Shown: positions 35,881-43,992 of the stretch, piece after piece | Numbering within the stretch: position 1 is the first letter of the stretch | Layout of the letters: each line of letters starts with the position of its first letter | DNA from: Marinobacterium profundum | Lineage (GTDB): Bacteria > Pseudomonadota > Gammaproteobacteria > Pseudomonadales > Balneatricaceae | Assembly: GCF_001528745.1 (NCBI RefSeq) | Contig: NZ_BCNS01000098.1 | Coordinates: 1-64,000 of the forward strand | DNA length: 64,000 nucleotides | Direction: 5' to 3' | Notes under the pieces: generated by a model | Told to the model about the DNA's origin: nothing | The model's database searches: none | What the model saw: the letters and a program-made list of their open reading frames with translations, nothing else | Program-made: the position numbers and the translations under genes

Positions 35881-36129
35881 TAAAGTCAACACCAAGGTAC
35901 TGGGGGGTTGCATTGAAGAGTCTGCCGTAAGTGTAAAAAGAGTGGTTTCAGCATGTGCGAATCAGCTTGTTCTACATGACCGCGTTTCGCGCCAAGGTAG
36001 GCGCTGATCAATTACCGCATGCATAGGCGGGATATGGACTAGGCCGCGGCGCGCTGACAGTGTCTAACTCTGATTGGCTGTCTCGAGCATAAACTCCGCC
36101 AACCATTTGCGGTGATCGTTTCCTGTGGT
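35881..36129. other. Gene-free junction region
   Basis: No gene is seen here. The stretch contains the right copy of the 20-bp direct repeat (36002-36021) and ends at the stop of the second TetR gene. Together with the operators it makes up the gap of about 300 bp between the two TetR genes. It is the probable right edge of the inserted efflux block. Confidence 0.5.
36002..36021 (+). repeat. 20-bp direct repeat, right copy
   Basis: This is a perfect copy of 29092-29111, the 3' coding end of the GNAT gene, but here it is not part of any gene. The context supports an insertion or duplication footprint. Confidence 0.85.
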
Positions 36130-36720
36130 TTAGATCGGCGTGACCGCGTAATGACTCAGGAATATAGCTGCGGTGCGCTCGGCCAGGTCGTGGCGTTGCT
36201 CGGCGTCCAGCAGGGGTGTTATCTGCATTAACTGTGGCCAGAAGCAGCTGCCTTTTATCAGGCTATGGATCTGTGCGCTGGCGACCTCGATATCCAGATC
36301 CTTCAGGCGCTTGTCCGCGAGTGCAGCACGAATCCAGTGTTTTACGGCGGTTTCGTGGGCGGAGAATTTCTGCACTTCGCGTTGCAACAGGTCCGGTTGG
36401 TAGAAAAAGTGCCCAAAAGCCACACGATTCAGCTCGATGGACTCGGTTGCGCCGATCATCGCGATCTCTGCTTCGATAACGGCACACAGCTGTTCCGATA
36501 GGGGCCTGTGTGTGTCGTAGGAAAGACCTATCGGAAGCGTCGCCTGGCGCCACATCTCGCTAATCAAGTGCATGATGAGCGCTTCCTTGTTCTCAAAATG
36601 GTTATAGACAGTACGCTTGGATACCTGCGCCATGTGGGCGAGCATGTCCATGCTGGTGCCCTGGACTCCGTGTTCCAGAAATGCACGTTTGGCGGCATCG
36701 ATAATCGCCTCGCGTTTCAT
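36130..36720 (-). CDS. TetR/AcrR-family regulator
   Basis: This 196-residue protein has the helix-turn-helix GTSMDMLAHMAQVSKRTVYNHF (start, about residues 21-42) and an AefR-like C-terminal domain. The ATG at 36720 begins MKREAIIDAAKRAFLEHG, the normal TetR N-terminus. The frame remains open far upstream only because it runs antisense through the next gene. Coding homology of the divergent metallo-hydrolase begins two bases from this start codon, so the native promoter region seems to be missing or replaced. Confidence 0.85.
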   Translation of the reverse strand: MKREAIIDAAKRAFLEHGVQGTSMDMLAHMAQVSKRTVYNHFENKEALIMHLISEMWRQATLPIGLSYDTHRPLSEQLCAVIEAEIAMIGATESIELNRVAFGHFFYQPDLLQREVQKFSAHETAVKHWIRAALADKRLKDLDIEVASAQIHSLIKGSCFWPQLMQITPLLDAEQRHDLAERTAAIFLSHYAVTPI

Positions 36721-36721
36721 A

Positions 36722-37479
36722 GTGAACGTGCCTCTGCGGTGCAGTGGGCGGGCCCAAAGCGTTTTCATCCGGTGCCCGTCGACGTCGATACCTTGCCTGC
36801 CATCAAGGCCGTCATTATCAGTCACGATCACTACGACCACCTCGATAAGGCGACAATTCTGGCGCTGGACACTAAGGTGGAACGTTTTGTTATGCCCCTT
36901 AAGGTCGGTAATCATTTGCGCAACTGGGGTATTGACGGTGAAAAAATCATTGAGCTGGACTGGTGGCAGCAGGCCGAAATCGGCAGCCTGACGCTGGTGG
37001 CCACGCCGGCACAACACTTCTCCGGGCGCGGGCTGCTTGATCGTGACAAGACCCTTTGGGCGAGCTGGGTGATTGCCGGGCAGCAGTCCCGCCTGTTCTT
37101 CAGCGGAGACTCCGGCTATTTTTCGGGTTTCAGGGAGATCGGCGAGCGTTACGGACCTTTTGATCTCACCATGATCGAGACCGGTGCCTACAATGCGCTC
37201 TGGAGTGAGATCCATATGACACCTGAGCAAAGCGTGCAGGCCCACCGGGATCTGGGTGGCAAGGTGATGCTTCCGGTTCACAACAGTACCTTTGATCTGG
37301 CTCTGCACGATTGGCACGAGCCGTTCGAGCTGGCTCTGGTTGCGGCACAACGCCACGGGGTGCCGCTGGTGACGCCGATTATGGGCGCTGAGGTAAAGGT
37401 GCAGAATCCGGGGCATATCCATGCCTGGTGGCGAGAAGAGATGGCGCCTGATGAGTCGCTGCTGCTACAGCAGCCCTGA
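36722..37479 (+). pseudogene. 5'-truncated MBL-fold metallo-hydrolase
   Basis: The frame encodes the C-terminal two-thirds of a UlaG/NAPE-PLD-type metallo-beta-lactamase-fold hydrolase. Homology starts at SERASAVQWAGPKRFHPVP and includes SHDHYDHLD, TPAQHFSGRGLLD, LFFSGDSGYF, ETGAYNALW and LPVHNSTFDLALHDWHEPF. Full-length relatives carry roughly 90 more N-terminal residues, including the LGHST strand. Here that part is absent and the frame runs antisense into the tetR gene. No plausible start or ribosome site lies at the break. I read it as a truncation by deletion or insertion. The metal-binding residues remain, so a shortened product cannot be wholly excluded. Confidence 0.8.
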
Positions 37480-37624
37480 TGGGCGGCTGTCATTTGCCTG
37501 GCCGCAGGGTACGGGCGTTATTCGGAGCCTGTTTGGGTGCTCTATGCCGCCGGTTGCAAAGAGCCTGACCCTCTATACTGCAGTCAGGCAGCGTCGCTGC
37601 CGACACTTCAGGAGGGACGCAATC

Positions 37625-37990
37625 ATGTTCAGGATTGATGTAACCGCACCGGATCGTATTGATATCGAGCTTGCCGGTAAGCTGAACAGTGAAGAGATGC
37701 GGGTGGCGCTGGATGACTTGGTCAGCAAAACCAAAGATATCAAGCATGGCCGCATGCTGTACCGCATCAGTGATTTTGATTTTCCGACGCTCGGTGCCAT
37801 AGGCGTTGAGCTGTCGCGCCTGCCGTCTCTGTTTGGGCTGATTCACCGGTTCGACCGTGCGGCGGTACTGTCGGACAAAAAGTGGATTCAGCGCATGAGC
37901 GAGTTTGAAGGCCATCTGTTTCCCGGGCTTGAGATCAAGGCCTTTGATTACGATGAAGTGGCCGCGGCGGAAGCCTGGCTGGCCCGTTAA
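37625..37990 (+). CDS. SpoIIAA-like / STAS-fold protein
   Basis: This 121-residue protein resembles the SpoIIAA-like family of small cytoplasmic proteins with a STAS-type fold (DRIDIELAGKLNSEEMRVALDDLV; DRAAVLSDKKWIQRMSEFEGHLFPGLEIKAF). The ATG at 37625 follows AGGAGGG; the longer upstream frame has no support. The function of such proteins is not established; lipid binding or regulation has been suggested for the fold. It lies alone between the truncated hydrolase and a VOC gene. Confidence 0.83.
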   Translation: MFRIDVTAPDRIDIELAGKLNSEEMRVALDDLVSKTKDIKHGRMLYRISDFDFPTLGAIGVELSRLPSLFGLIHRFDRAAVLSDKKWIQRMSEFEGHLFPGLEIKAFDYDEVAAAEAWLAR

Positions 37991-38036
37991 GATGGGGTAT
38001 TCTTGTTGCTGAATACCAATGCTATGGAGCATCTGG

Positions 38037-38480
38037 ATGAAACCACGCATTAGCCTGATAACCCTGGGTGTTGATGACCTGGAAGAAGCCGTGGCCTTTT
38101 ACCGTGATGGTTTGGGGCTGGCCACCGAAGGTATTGTCGGCGCCGAGTTTGAGGCCGGCGCCGTGGCCTTTTTCGATCTGCAAACCGGGCTAAAGCTGGG
38201 GCTTTTTCCGCGCAAAAACCTGGCACAGGATGCCGGTCTGACAGCGGGTGACAGGGCGACTGCACTCTCGCGTGGCGCGCCGGAATTCAGCCTCGCGCAC
38301 AATGTAGGTTCAAAGGCGGAGGTCGATCAGGTGATGGCACAGGCTGCAACGGCCGGCGCCCGTATATTGAAACCGGCAGAGGATACCTTCTGGGGGGGCT
38401 ACGCCGGTTATTTTCAGGACCCTGATGCTCATCTGTGGGAGATCGCCTGGAATCCGCACTGGCCTGATCCCGATGAGTGA
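38037..38480 (+). CDS. VOC-family (glyoxalase/bleomycin-resistance fold) protein
   Basis: This 147-residue protein has two beta-alpha-beta-beta-beta modules, starting ISLITLGVDDLEEAVAFYRDGLGL and ending GGYAGYFQDPDAHLWEIAWNP. The ATG at 38037 lies seven bases after TGGAG. The enzyme class is unspecified: glyoxalase-like, dioxygenase-like or antibiotic-binding roles cannot be told apart by eye. Its 3' end is 20 bp from a MITE-like palindrome. Confidence 0.87.
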   Translation: MKPRISLITLGVDDLEEAVAFYRDGLGLATEGIVGAEFEAGAVAFFDLQTGLKLGLFPRKNLAQDAGLTAGDRATALSRGAPEFSLAHNVGSKAEVDQVMAQAATAGARILKPAEDTFWGGYAGYFQDPDAHLWEIAWNPHWPDPDE

Positions 38481-38499
38481 TGTTTGATGTATATAGAGG

Positions 38500-38770
38500 C
38501 TAGTGTACTGCTTCACTCTTAGAGGCGCTTTTAGCGAGTCGCCAGGAGGTGGGCCGCACGGCGCATTTTCGAAGGCATAGTGGGCCTATGTTGAGGAAAT
38601 GCAACACCGCGGACGGCCTTCTGGCGGCTCGCCCGAAGGGAGCGCGCCAATTCGCGCCCAACTGCGTTGCCGCTCTTGGCAAGAGCCCCACTATTACCGG
38701 CGAACGGCGCCTTGCCGGACACAAATTGGCGGGCTCTATAAGCACCCATTAGGGCGAAGCAGTACACTAG
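38500..38770. repeat. 271-bp MITE-like palindromic element, second type
   Basis: Perfect 15-bp terminal inverted repeats CTAGTGTACTGCTTC (38500-38514) and GAAGCAGTACACTAG (38756-38770) bound a sequence whose two arms stay partly complementary for about 100 bp. The open frames inside read both ways and look like artefacts of the palindrome. It is unrelated in sequence to the 167-bp element, but it is also bounded by CTAG. Its right terminal CTAG supplies the TAG stop codon of the adjacent LysR gene (38767-38769). Confidence 0.8.
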
Positions 38771-39687
38771 CCCGCAGGGGTTAAAGCCTTGCACTGAGCG
38801 ATCGTCCAGTCACAGAAGATTCTAGCTTCCTCGCTTAGCGGGCGGTTGCCGGGGTGCACCAGGTAAAATCCGCGCCTTGAGTGCACCGAGGCTTGAATGG
38901 GTCGTACCAGAGCACTACTGGCCAGCAGGTCATCCACCAGGTGGCGCCACCCCAGGGCAATGCCCTGGCCGCCGAGGGCGGCCTGAATCACCGCCGGGTA
39001 GTTGCTGATGTACAGATCCTGCCGCTCCGGTGGCAGGGAGACGCTCTTGTGGGCTAGCCAGGTGCTCCAGTCCATCCAGTCCCAATGCTCGGATTCAAAG
39101 TGAATCAGGGTGGCACTTAGCAGGTCTTTCGCTGTTTCCACTTCCCCCATGGACGCCAGGTAGGCGGGGCTGCAGACAAGAAATATTTCCTCTTCCAGCA
39201 AAAAGCGTGCGTTGCAATCAGGCCAGTGACCATCACCGAACTGAATGGCGGCATCGGCGCCTTCACTCATGTGATGGGTATCATCGTCCGAGGCGTCAAC
39301 GTGGACGATGATGTGCGGGTGTGCCTTGCGAAACAGAGGGAGCTTGGGGATCAGCCACAGCGATGCGATGGAGAGGTCGGCGGAGACGGTGACCGTAGAG
39401 CTGGAACGCTTTTTTTTCAGATCTCTGGCGGAGCCTGCAAGCAGTTCCAGAGCGGCGGTGACCGAACGCTGAAACGTGCGCCCATCCGCTGTGAGACTAA
39501 CGGCCTTGTGTGCGCGGTTGAACAGCTCTATTCCCAGGTTATCTTCCAGCAGGCGGATTTGCCGGCTGACGGCGGCCTGGGTGACACAGAGCTCATCGGC
39601 GGCAATGGTGAAACTCTGATAGCGGGCCGCGGCTTCAAAGGCGACCAGATAGCTCAGGGGCGGAAGGTCCTTGCTGATTCGTCCCAT
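38767..39687 (-). CDS. LysR-family regulator (GcvA-like)
   Basis: This 306-residue protein begins at the ATG at 39687 (MGRISKDLPPLSYLVAF), preceded by AGGAG. The longer reading from 39816 adds a non-homologous stretch. The winged helix (FTIAADELCVTQAAVSRQIRLLE) and a substrate-binding domain are of the GcvA/AmpR type. It follows the thioesterase gene by 81 bp on the same strand, so it may be co-transcribed with it. The stop codon lies in the terminal CTAG of a MITE-like repeat, so the native C-terminus may have been altered by a few residues. Confidence 0.88.
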   Translation of the reverse strand: MGRISKDLPPLSYLVAFEAAARYQSFTIAADELCVTQAAVSRQIRLLEDNLGIELFNRAHKAVSLTADGRTFQRSVTAALELLAGSARDLKKKRSSSTVTVSADLSIASLWLIPKLPLFRKAHPHIIVHVDASDDDTHHMSEGADAAIQFGDGHWPDCNARFLLEEEIFLVCSPAYLASMGEVETAKDLLSATLIHFESEHWDWMDWSTWLAHKSVSLPPERQDLYISNYPAVIQAALGGQGIALGWRHLVDDLLASSALVRPIQASVHSRRGFYLVHPGNRPLSEEARIFCDWTIAQCKALTPAG

Positions 39688-39767
39688 CTTTAAAACTCCT
39701 GCTGGCCGATAATAATCAATCCGTGCCGGGCGCACTGTGCGCCCAGACGTGTGGGGTTTGGAGCACT

Positions 39768-40247
39768 TCAGGGCTGTCGCTTGAGGGCAATGCCACGCCC
39801 GGCCTGGGCGGGCCATGGCAGCTCAGCCTGTTGGGCATGCAGTTGTTCGATGCGTGCAAGGGTTGCTGGCAAAAAGGGGCTGGTGCGCTTGGCGGCCATA
39901 TCCATGTGCAGCAGCAGGGTTTCCAGCAGGGCCAGTTCAATACCGCTATCGCCGTGCTGCATGCTAAGTACCAGGCGCAGTTTCTTCGAATCGTGCTCAA
40001 GCAAATGGGCAAAAATCTGCAAGGGTTCGCCTTGCTTCACTTCCTGCAGGTAATGCACGGCGCTTTGGAGTGTGTAAAGCGACACTTGATGCTGCGCGCG
40101 ATAGTCCGCATCCAGCCCGATCTGGTCGATAAAGTTGTCCAGTGCCTGGGCGAACACTACTACATAGCAGGCGTCGTTCATATGGCCGTTGTAGTCGATC
40201 CAGTCGGGGCTGACGGGACCTTCAAATATCTTCATTTTCGCTGTCAT
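39768..40247 (-). CDS. Hotdog-fold acyl-CoA thioesterase, candidate betainyl-CoA thioesterase
   Basis: This 159-residue 4-hydroxybenzoyl-CoA-thioesterase-like protein carries SPDWIDYNGHMNDACYVVVFAQA, with the conserved aspartate and the NGHMND motif. In carnitine catabolism a thioesterase of this type releases glycine betaine from betainyl-CoA after the BKACE step. Here a BKACE and an L-carnitine-dehydrogenase-like gene are present about 8-13 kb away, which supports that role by context, although the gene is not in the same operon. The ATG follows GAGG. Confidence 0.8.
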   Translation of the reverse strand: MTAKMKIFEGPVSPDWIDYNGHMNDACYVVVFAQALDNFIDQIGLDADYRAQHQVSLYTLQSAVHYLQEVKQGEPLQIFAHLLEHDSKKLRLVLSMQHGDSGIELALLETLLLHMDMAAKRTSPFLPATLARIEQLHAQQAELPWPAQAGRGIALKRQP

Positions 40248-40311
40248 TGCGTGCCTCTGTTATGCCGTTTCTTGTTGAGTTGGTAATGGATGTTTTCTTG
40301 GCTTGTGAATC

Positions 40312-41226
40312 TCAGGCCGGGCTGTTCAGACTCTCGCGATAGAGCCAGTCGGCGAAGCCTTGCGCAACGGGTTCGACGGGGCGGCGCTGTGGCAACACCA
40401 CATGGTAGCCATTGCTGGAGTTGAACCGCTGTTGCAGTACCGGTACCAGCAGGCCGTTTTCGAGCAGGGAGTCCACCAGTTTCGACCAGCCGATGGCGAC
40501 GCCCTGGCCGGCGATCGCTGCCTGCAGCAGCAGGGTGTAGTTATTGAATGCCAGATCCGGTTCCGGCGGTGCATCGCTGATCCCCAGTGCCTTGAACAGC
40601 CGTGGCCAGGTAAAGCAGTCGACGTGGTACTCGGTATCCAGTTTGAGCAGCGGTAGCTGGGCCAACTGTTCGGCCCGGGTGATCGGGCCTTTTGCCTTGA
40701 GCAGGGCAGGGCTGCAGACCAGGGTTACTTCTTCGTGAAACAGCTGCCGACTGACGCAGTCGGGGAAGTAGCCATTGCCAAACAGAATGGCGAGGTCAAA
40801 TTCCTGCTGTGCCGGGGTGTTGCGTTGTTGCGATGTTACGACGCGGACCTCGGTGTGGGGATAGAGTTCGCGAAAGCGCGCCAGGCGAGGCAGTATCCAG
40901 AAAGCGGCAAAAGCATAGTCTGTAGCGACATTTATTATCGAATGTTGACTGGATTGTTGCACTGCAGCAACACCATCTGCCAGCCGATGCAGGCCTTCCT
41001 GCACGGCCGTAAGAAAGGATTCACCGGCCACTGACAGGGTGACGCCACGGTGGGCTCGGTGAAACAGTGTTGTTCCCAGGTCATCTTCAAGGCGGCGTAT
41101 TTGCTGGCTGACGGCCGACTGAGTGCTGCCCAGTTCCTGTGCCGCCTGGGTGAAATTGCCCAGCCTTGCAGCCGCCTCGAAGGCTTGCAGGGTGATGAGG
41201 CTGGGGAGCTCGCTGAGCTTAGTCAT
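40312..41226 (-). CDS. LysR-family regulator divergent from choline sulfatase
   Basis: This 304-residue GcvA-like LysR protein has the winged helix FTQAAQELGSTQSAVSQQIRRLE and a C-terminal effector domain. It is divergent from betC with a 141-bp shared promoter region containing matched dyads (see 41225-41331). It is therefore the likely activator or repressor of choline-sulfate use. A choline-type effector is inferred from context only. Confidence 0.9.
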   Translation of the reverse strand: MTKLSELPSLITLQAFEAAARLGNFTQAAQELGSTQSAVSQQIRRLEDDLGTTLFHRAHRGVTLSVAGESFLTAVQEGLHRLADGVAAVQQSSQHSIINVATDYAFAAFWILPRLARFRELYPHTEVRVVTSQQRNTPAQQEFDLAILFGNGYFPDCVSRQLFHEEVTLVCSPALLKAKGPITRAEQLAQLPLLKLDTEYHVDCFTWPRLFKALGISDAPPEPDLAFNNYTLLLQAAIAGQGVAIGWSKLVDSLLENGLLVPVLQQRFNSSNGYHVVLPQRRPVEPVAQGFADWLYRESLNSPA

Positions 41227-41331
41227 AAATTTATCTAATCCAATTCATTAGCTGGTGGCCTGTTCACAGCCTCAGTTATAGCGAGCAATATTGCGTCAAG
41301 TTCGCAGAATAAATCAATTAGAAAAATTTAT
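41225..41331. promoter_or_regulatory. Divergent LysR/betC control region with inverted half-sites
   Basis: ATAAATTTATCTAAT (41225-41239) is repeated inverted as ATTAGAAAAATTTAT (41317-41331) with one mismatch. The first overlaps the LysR start codon and the second lies 36 bp before betC. The first runs into a 17-bp dyad, CTAAT-N7-ATTAG (41235-41251), the size of a LysR binding box. This is consistent with autoregulation and with control of betC through looping or extended binding. Confidence 0.6.
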
Positions 41332-41367
41332 GCATGGCAACATGCGCTACGGCAGGAAGGAGCAGTA

Positions 41368-42888
41368 ATGGACACGAACAGGCCCAACATCCTCTTCATC
41401 ATGGCCGACCAGTTGGCGGCACCCGCGTTACCCATTTATGGCCACCCCGTTGTTAAAACCCCCAACCTGAGTGCGTTGGCCGATGCTGGTGTGGTGTTTG
41501 ATTCCGCCTACTGCAACAGTCCTCTGTGCGCACCGTCGCGCTATGTACTGATGACCGGGCGCTTGCCGTCCAAAATTGGCGCCTATGACAATGCAGCGGA
41601 CCTGGCGGATGACATCCCCACCTTTGCCCATTACCTGCGCAACCTCGACTACCAGACGGTGCTGTCAGGCAAGATGCATTTCTGCGGTGCCGACCAGTTA
41701 CACGGCTTTGAAGAGCGCCTGACCAGCGATATCTATCCATCCAACTTCAACTGGATCACCCGCTGGGATCACCCGGATGTGCGTCCAGAGTGGTATCACA
41801 ATATGGACTCGGTAACCGAAGCCGGCCCCTGTGTACGCAGTCTGCAGCTGGACTACGACGAAGAAGTGGTCACCAATGCCCGCCGTTTTCTGTACGACAA
41901 GGTGCGCGGCAACGATGCGCGTCCCTTCTGCCTCACCGTGTCCATGACCCACCCCCATGATCCCTATACCACCACGGCAGAATACTGGGACCGCTACGAC
42001 CACGACGACATCGATATGCCGGCAGTAACGGTCGCACCGGGCGAGCAGGATCCGCACTCTGAGCGGCTGCGCTTTGTCTGTGGTCTGGACAAGGCCGACA
42101 TGACCGATGAGCAGGTACGCAATGCACGCCATGCCTATTACGGATCCATCAGCTATGTCGACGATCAGGTCGGCGCCCTGGTCAAAACCCTGAAAGAAAC
42201 CGGTCTGGACAAGAACACCATCATCGTGTTCTCCGGAGATCATGGCGACATGCTGGGCGAGCGCGGTCTCTGGTACAAGATGAGCTGGTTCGAATGGTCG
42301 GCCCGCGTACCCCTGATCGTGCACTACCCCGAGCGCTTCGAGCCCAGCCGTGTCAGCGCCAGTGTCTCCACCCTGGATCTGCTACCCACCTTTGTTGAGC
42401 TCGCCGATGGCCCCCAGCGTGGCTATGCCACCAAAATCGAAGGGCGCAGCCTGATACCACACCTGTTGGGGGACGGCGGTCACGATGAAGTGATCGGTGA
42501 ATATCTGGCGGAAGGTGCGCTGGCACCGCTGCTGATGATTCGTCGCGGAGACTACAAGTACATCTGCTCCCCGGCGGACCCGGACCTGCTGTTTAACCTT
42601 GCTGGAGATCCACAGGAACTGTGCAACCTTGCCGACAATCCGGCCCATGCTGATGTGCTGCAAAAATTCCGTTATGAGGTGGCGAGCGGATGGGATCTGG
42701 ATCAGCTCAATCAGGATGTGCTCTGGAGCCAGCGTCGCCGGGACATGGTCGGGCGGGCGCTGGACAAGGGCAAATACACCGGCTGGGATTTCCAGCCCTT
42801 TGTGGATGCCAGTCAGCAATATGTGCGTCACACCATTGGCCTGTATGACCTGGAGCGTCGCTCACGCTACCCGCAGGTGAAGAAGTAA
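41368..42888 (+). CDS. betC: Choline sulfatase
   Basis: This 506-residue type I sulfatase hydrolyses choline-O-sulfate to choline and sulfate. The formylglycine signature CAPSR lies in CNSPLCAPSRYVLMTGR. The metal-binding NILFIMADQ start, the HPHDPY segment and FSGDHGDMLGERGLWYK all match choline sulfatases, and the length is close to the 512-residue rhizobial enzyme. No signal peptide is seen, so it is cytoplasmic. GGAAGGAG precedes the ATG. It stands just upstream of a ChoXWV-type importer, so choline-O-sulfate or choline uptake and breakdown are probably linked. Confidence 0.93.
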   Translation: MDTNRPNILFIMADQLAAPALPIYGHPVVKTPNLSALADAGVVFDSAYCNSPLCAPSRYVLMTGRLPSKIGAYDNAADLADDIPTFAHYLRNLDYQTVLSGKMHFCGADQLHGFEERLTSDIYPSNFNWITRWDHPDVRPEWYHNMDSVTEAGPCVRSLQLDYDEEVVTNARRFLYDKVRGNDARPFCLTVSMTHPHDPYTTTAEYWDRYDHDDIDMPAVTVAPGEQDPHSERLRFVCGLDKADMTDEQVRNARHAYYGSISYVDDQVGALVKTLKETGLDKNTIIVFSGDHGDMLGERGLWYKMSWFEWSARVPLIVHYPERFEPSRVSASVSTLDLLPTFVELADGPQRGYATKIEGRSLIPHLLGDGGHDEVIGEYLAEGALAPLLMIRRGDYKYICSPADPDLLFNLAGDPQELCNLADNPAHADVLQKFRYEVASGWDLDQLNQDVLWSQRRRDMVGRALDKGKYTGWDFQPFVDASQQYVRHTIGLYDLERRSRYPQVKK

Positions 42889-42936
42889 GGGCGCATCGCC
42901 CGTCGTTCAACCCATAACAAAAACAGGATGATCACT

Positions 42937-43893
42937 ATGCAATCAACATTTCAATACGCGATCACCGGCGTCGCTTTGGCGCTGGGTATGGCCGTAACGT
43001 CGCAGGTTCTGGCCGCTGATATCGAGGCCTGTCAGCTGGTGCGTTTCACGGACCCAGGCTGGACGGATGTCAGCGCCGCCAATGCGGTGGCGGCCAACCT
43101 GTTGCAGGGCCTGGGGTATGAAACCTCGGTGTCATTACTGGGTGCGCCTATTGGCTTTGAAAGCCTCAAGAGCGGCAGTATCGATGTTTTCCTCGGTAAC
43201 TGGCTGCCGGCGCAGCAGCGCTTTATCGACAAGTACGGCGAGGATGTCGACAGTGTGGGCGCCAACCTGGCGGGAGCCAAATTTACCCTGGCGGTGCCTC
43301 AATACGTGTATGACAGCGGAGTTAAAAGCTTTTCCGACCTGGCCCGCTATGCCGACAAGTTCGACAAGCGTATCTATGGCGTTGACCCGGGTGCTGCGGC
43401 CAATGGCTCTATCCAGAAAATGATAGACAAGGGCGACTTTGGTCTGGCGGGCTGGCGGCTGGTCGAGTCAGGTGAACAGGCGATGCTGAGTCAGGTGCAG
43501 CGGGCCCTGCGCAAGCAGGACTTCATCGTCTTTCTGGGCTGGGAGCCGCATCCGATGAATCTGCGTTTCGATATGGCCTATTTGTCCGGCGGCGATGACT
43601 ATTTCGGCCCTGACTACGGCGGCGCCACCATCAACACAGTGACGCGCAAGGATTACGCTGTGCAGTGCCCCAATGTTGGCACCCTGCTGAGCAATCTTGA
43701 GTTCTCGCTGGATATGCAGAGTGAAATCATGGGCGGCATTATCGACGACAACAAAACACCCGAGGCGGCGGCCAGGGAGTGGATCAAGGCCCATCCCGAA
43801 GCGTTGGCGCCCTGGCTCGACAATGTCACAGCACGGGACGGCCAGCCTGGCCTGAGCGCAGTTCAGGCACACCTTGGCATTAGCGCTAGCTGA
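42937..43893 (+). CDS. choX: Choline/betaine ABC transporter substrate-binding protein (ChoX-like)
   Basis: This 318-residue periplasmic protein has a signal peptide (ending VLA, about residue 27) and close family resemblance to rhizobial ChoX: VRFTDPGWTDVSAANA, LKSGSIDVFLGNWLPAQ, VFLGWEPHPMN and YLSGGDDYFGPDYGGATINT. The aromatic residues in these segments form the cation-pi box for trimethylammonium groups. The ATG at 42937 is better spaced from ACAGGA than the ATG at 42928. It is the first of three transporter genes. Confidence 0.9.
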   Translation: MQSTFQYAITGVALALGMAVTSQVLAADIEACQLVRFTDPGWTDVSAANAVAANLLQGLGYETSVSLLGAPIGFESLKSGSIDVFLGNWLPAQQRFIDKYGEDVDSVGANLAGAKFTLAVPQYVYDSGVKSFSDLARYADKFDKRIYGVDPGAAANGSIQKMIDKGDFGLAGWRLVESGEQAMLSQVQRALRKQDFIVFLGWEPHPMNLRFDMAYLSGGDDYFGPDYGGATINTVTRKDYAVQCPNVGTLLSNLEFSLDMQSEIMGGIIDDNKTPEAAAREWIKAHPEALAPWLDNVTARDGQPGLSAVQAHLGISAS

Positions 43894-43992
43894 GGATTGC
43901 GAGTGGCGTTTGGGTGACGTTCCCTGCACCCAGGCGTCAGAAGAAAAATTCACACGCAGAGCCCCCGTTATGCAATTCAAGGTGAAGTCGTT

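Noticed and set aside
36508-36721. N-terminus of the metallo-hydrolase as an uninterrupted frame
   Set aside because: These codons are antisense to tetR and do not resemble the hydrolase family, which supports truncation rather than a real fusion.
36721-37422. N-terminal extension of the second TetR protein
   Set aside because: The extension is the reverse strand of the metallo-hydrolase coding sequence; normal TetR homology begins exactly at the ATG at 36720.
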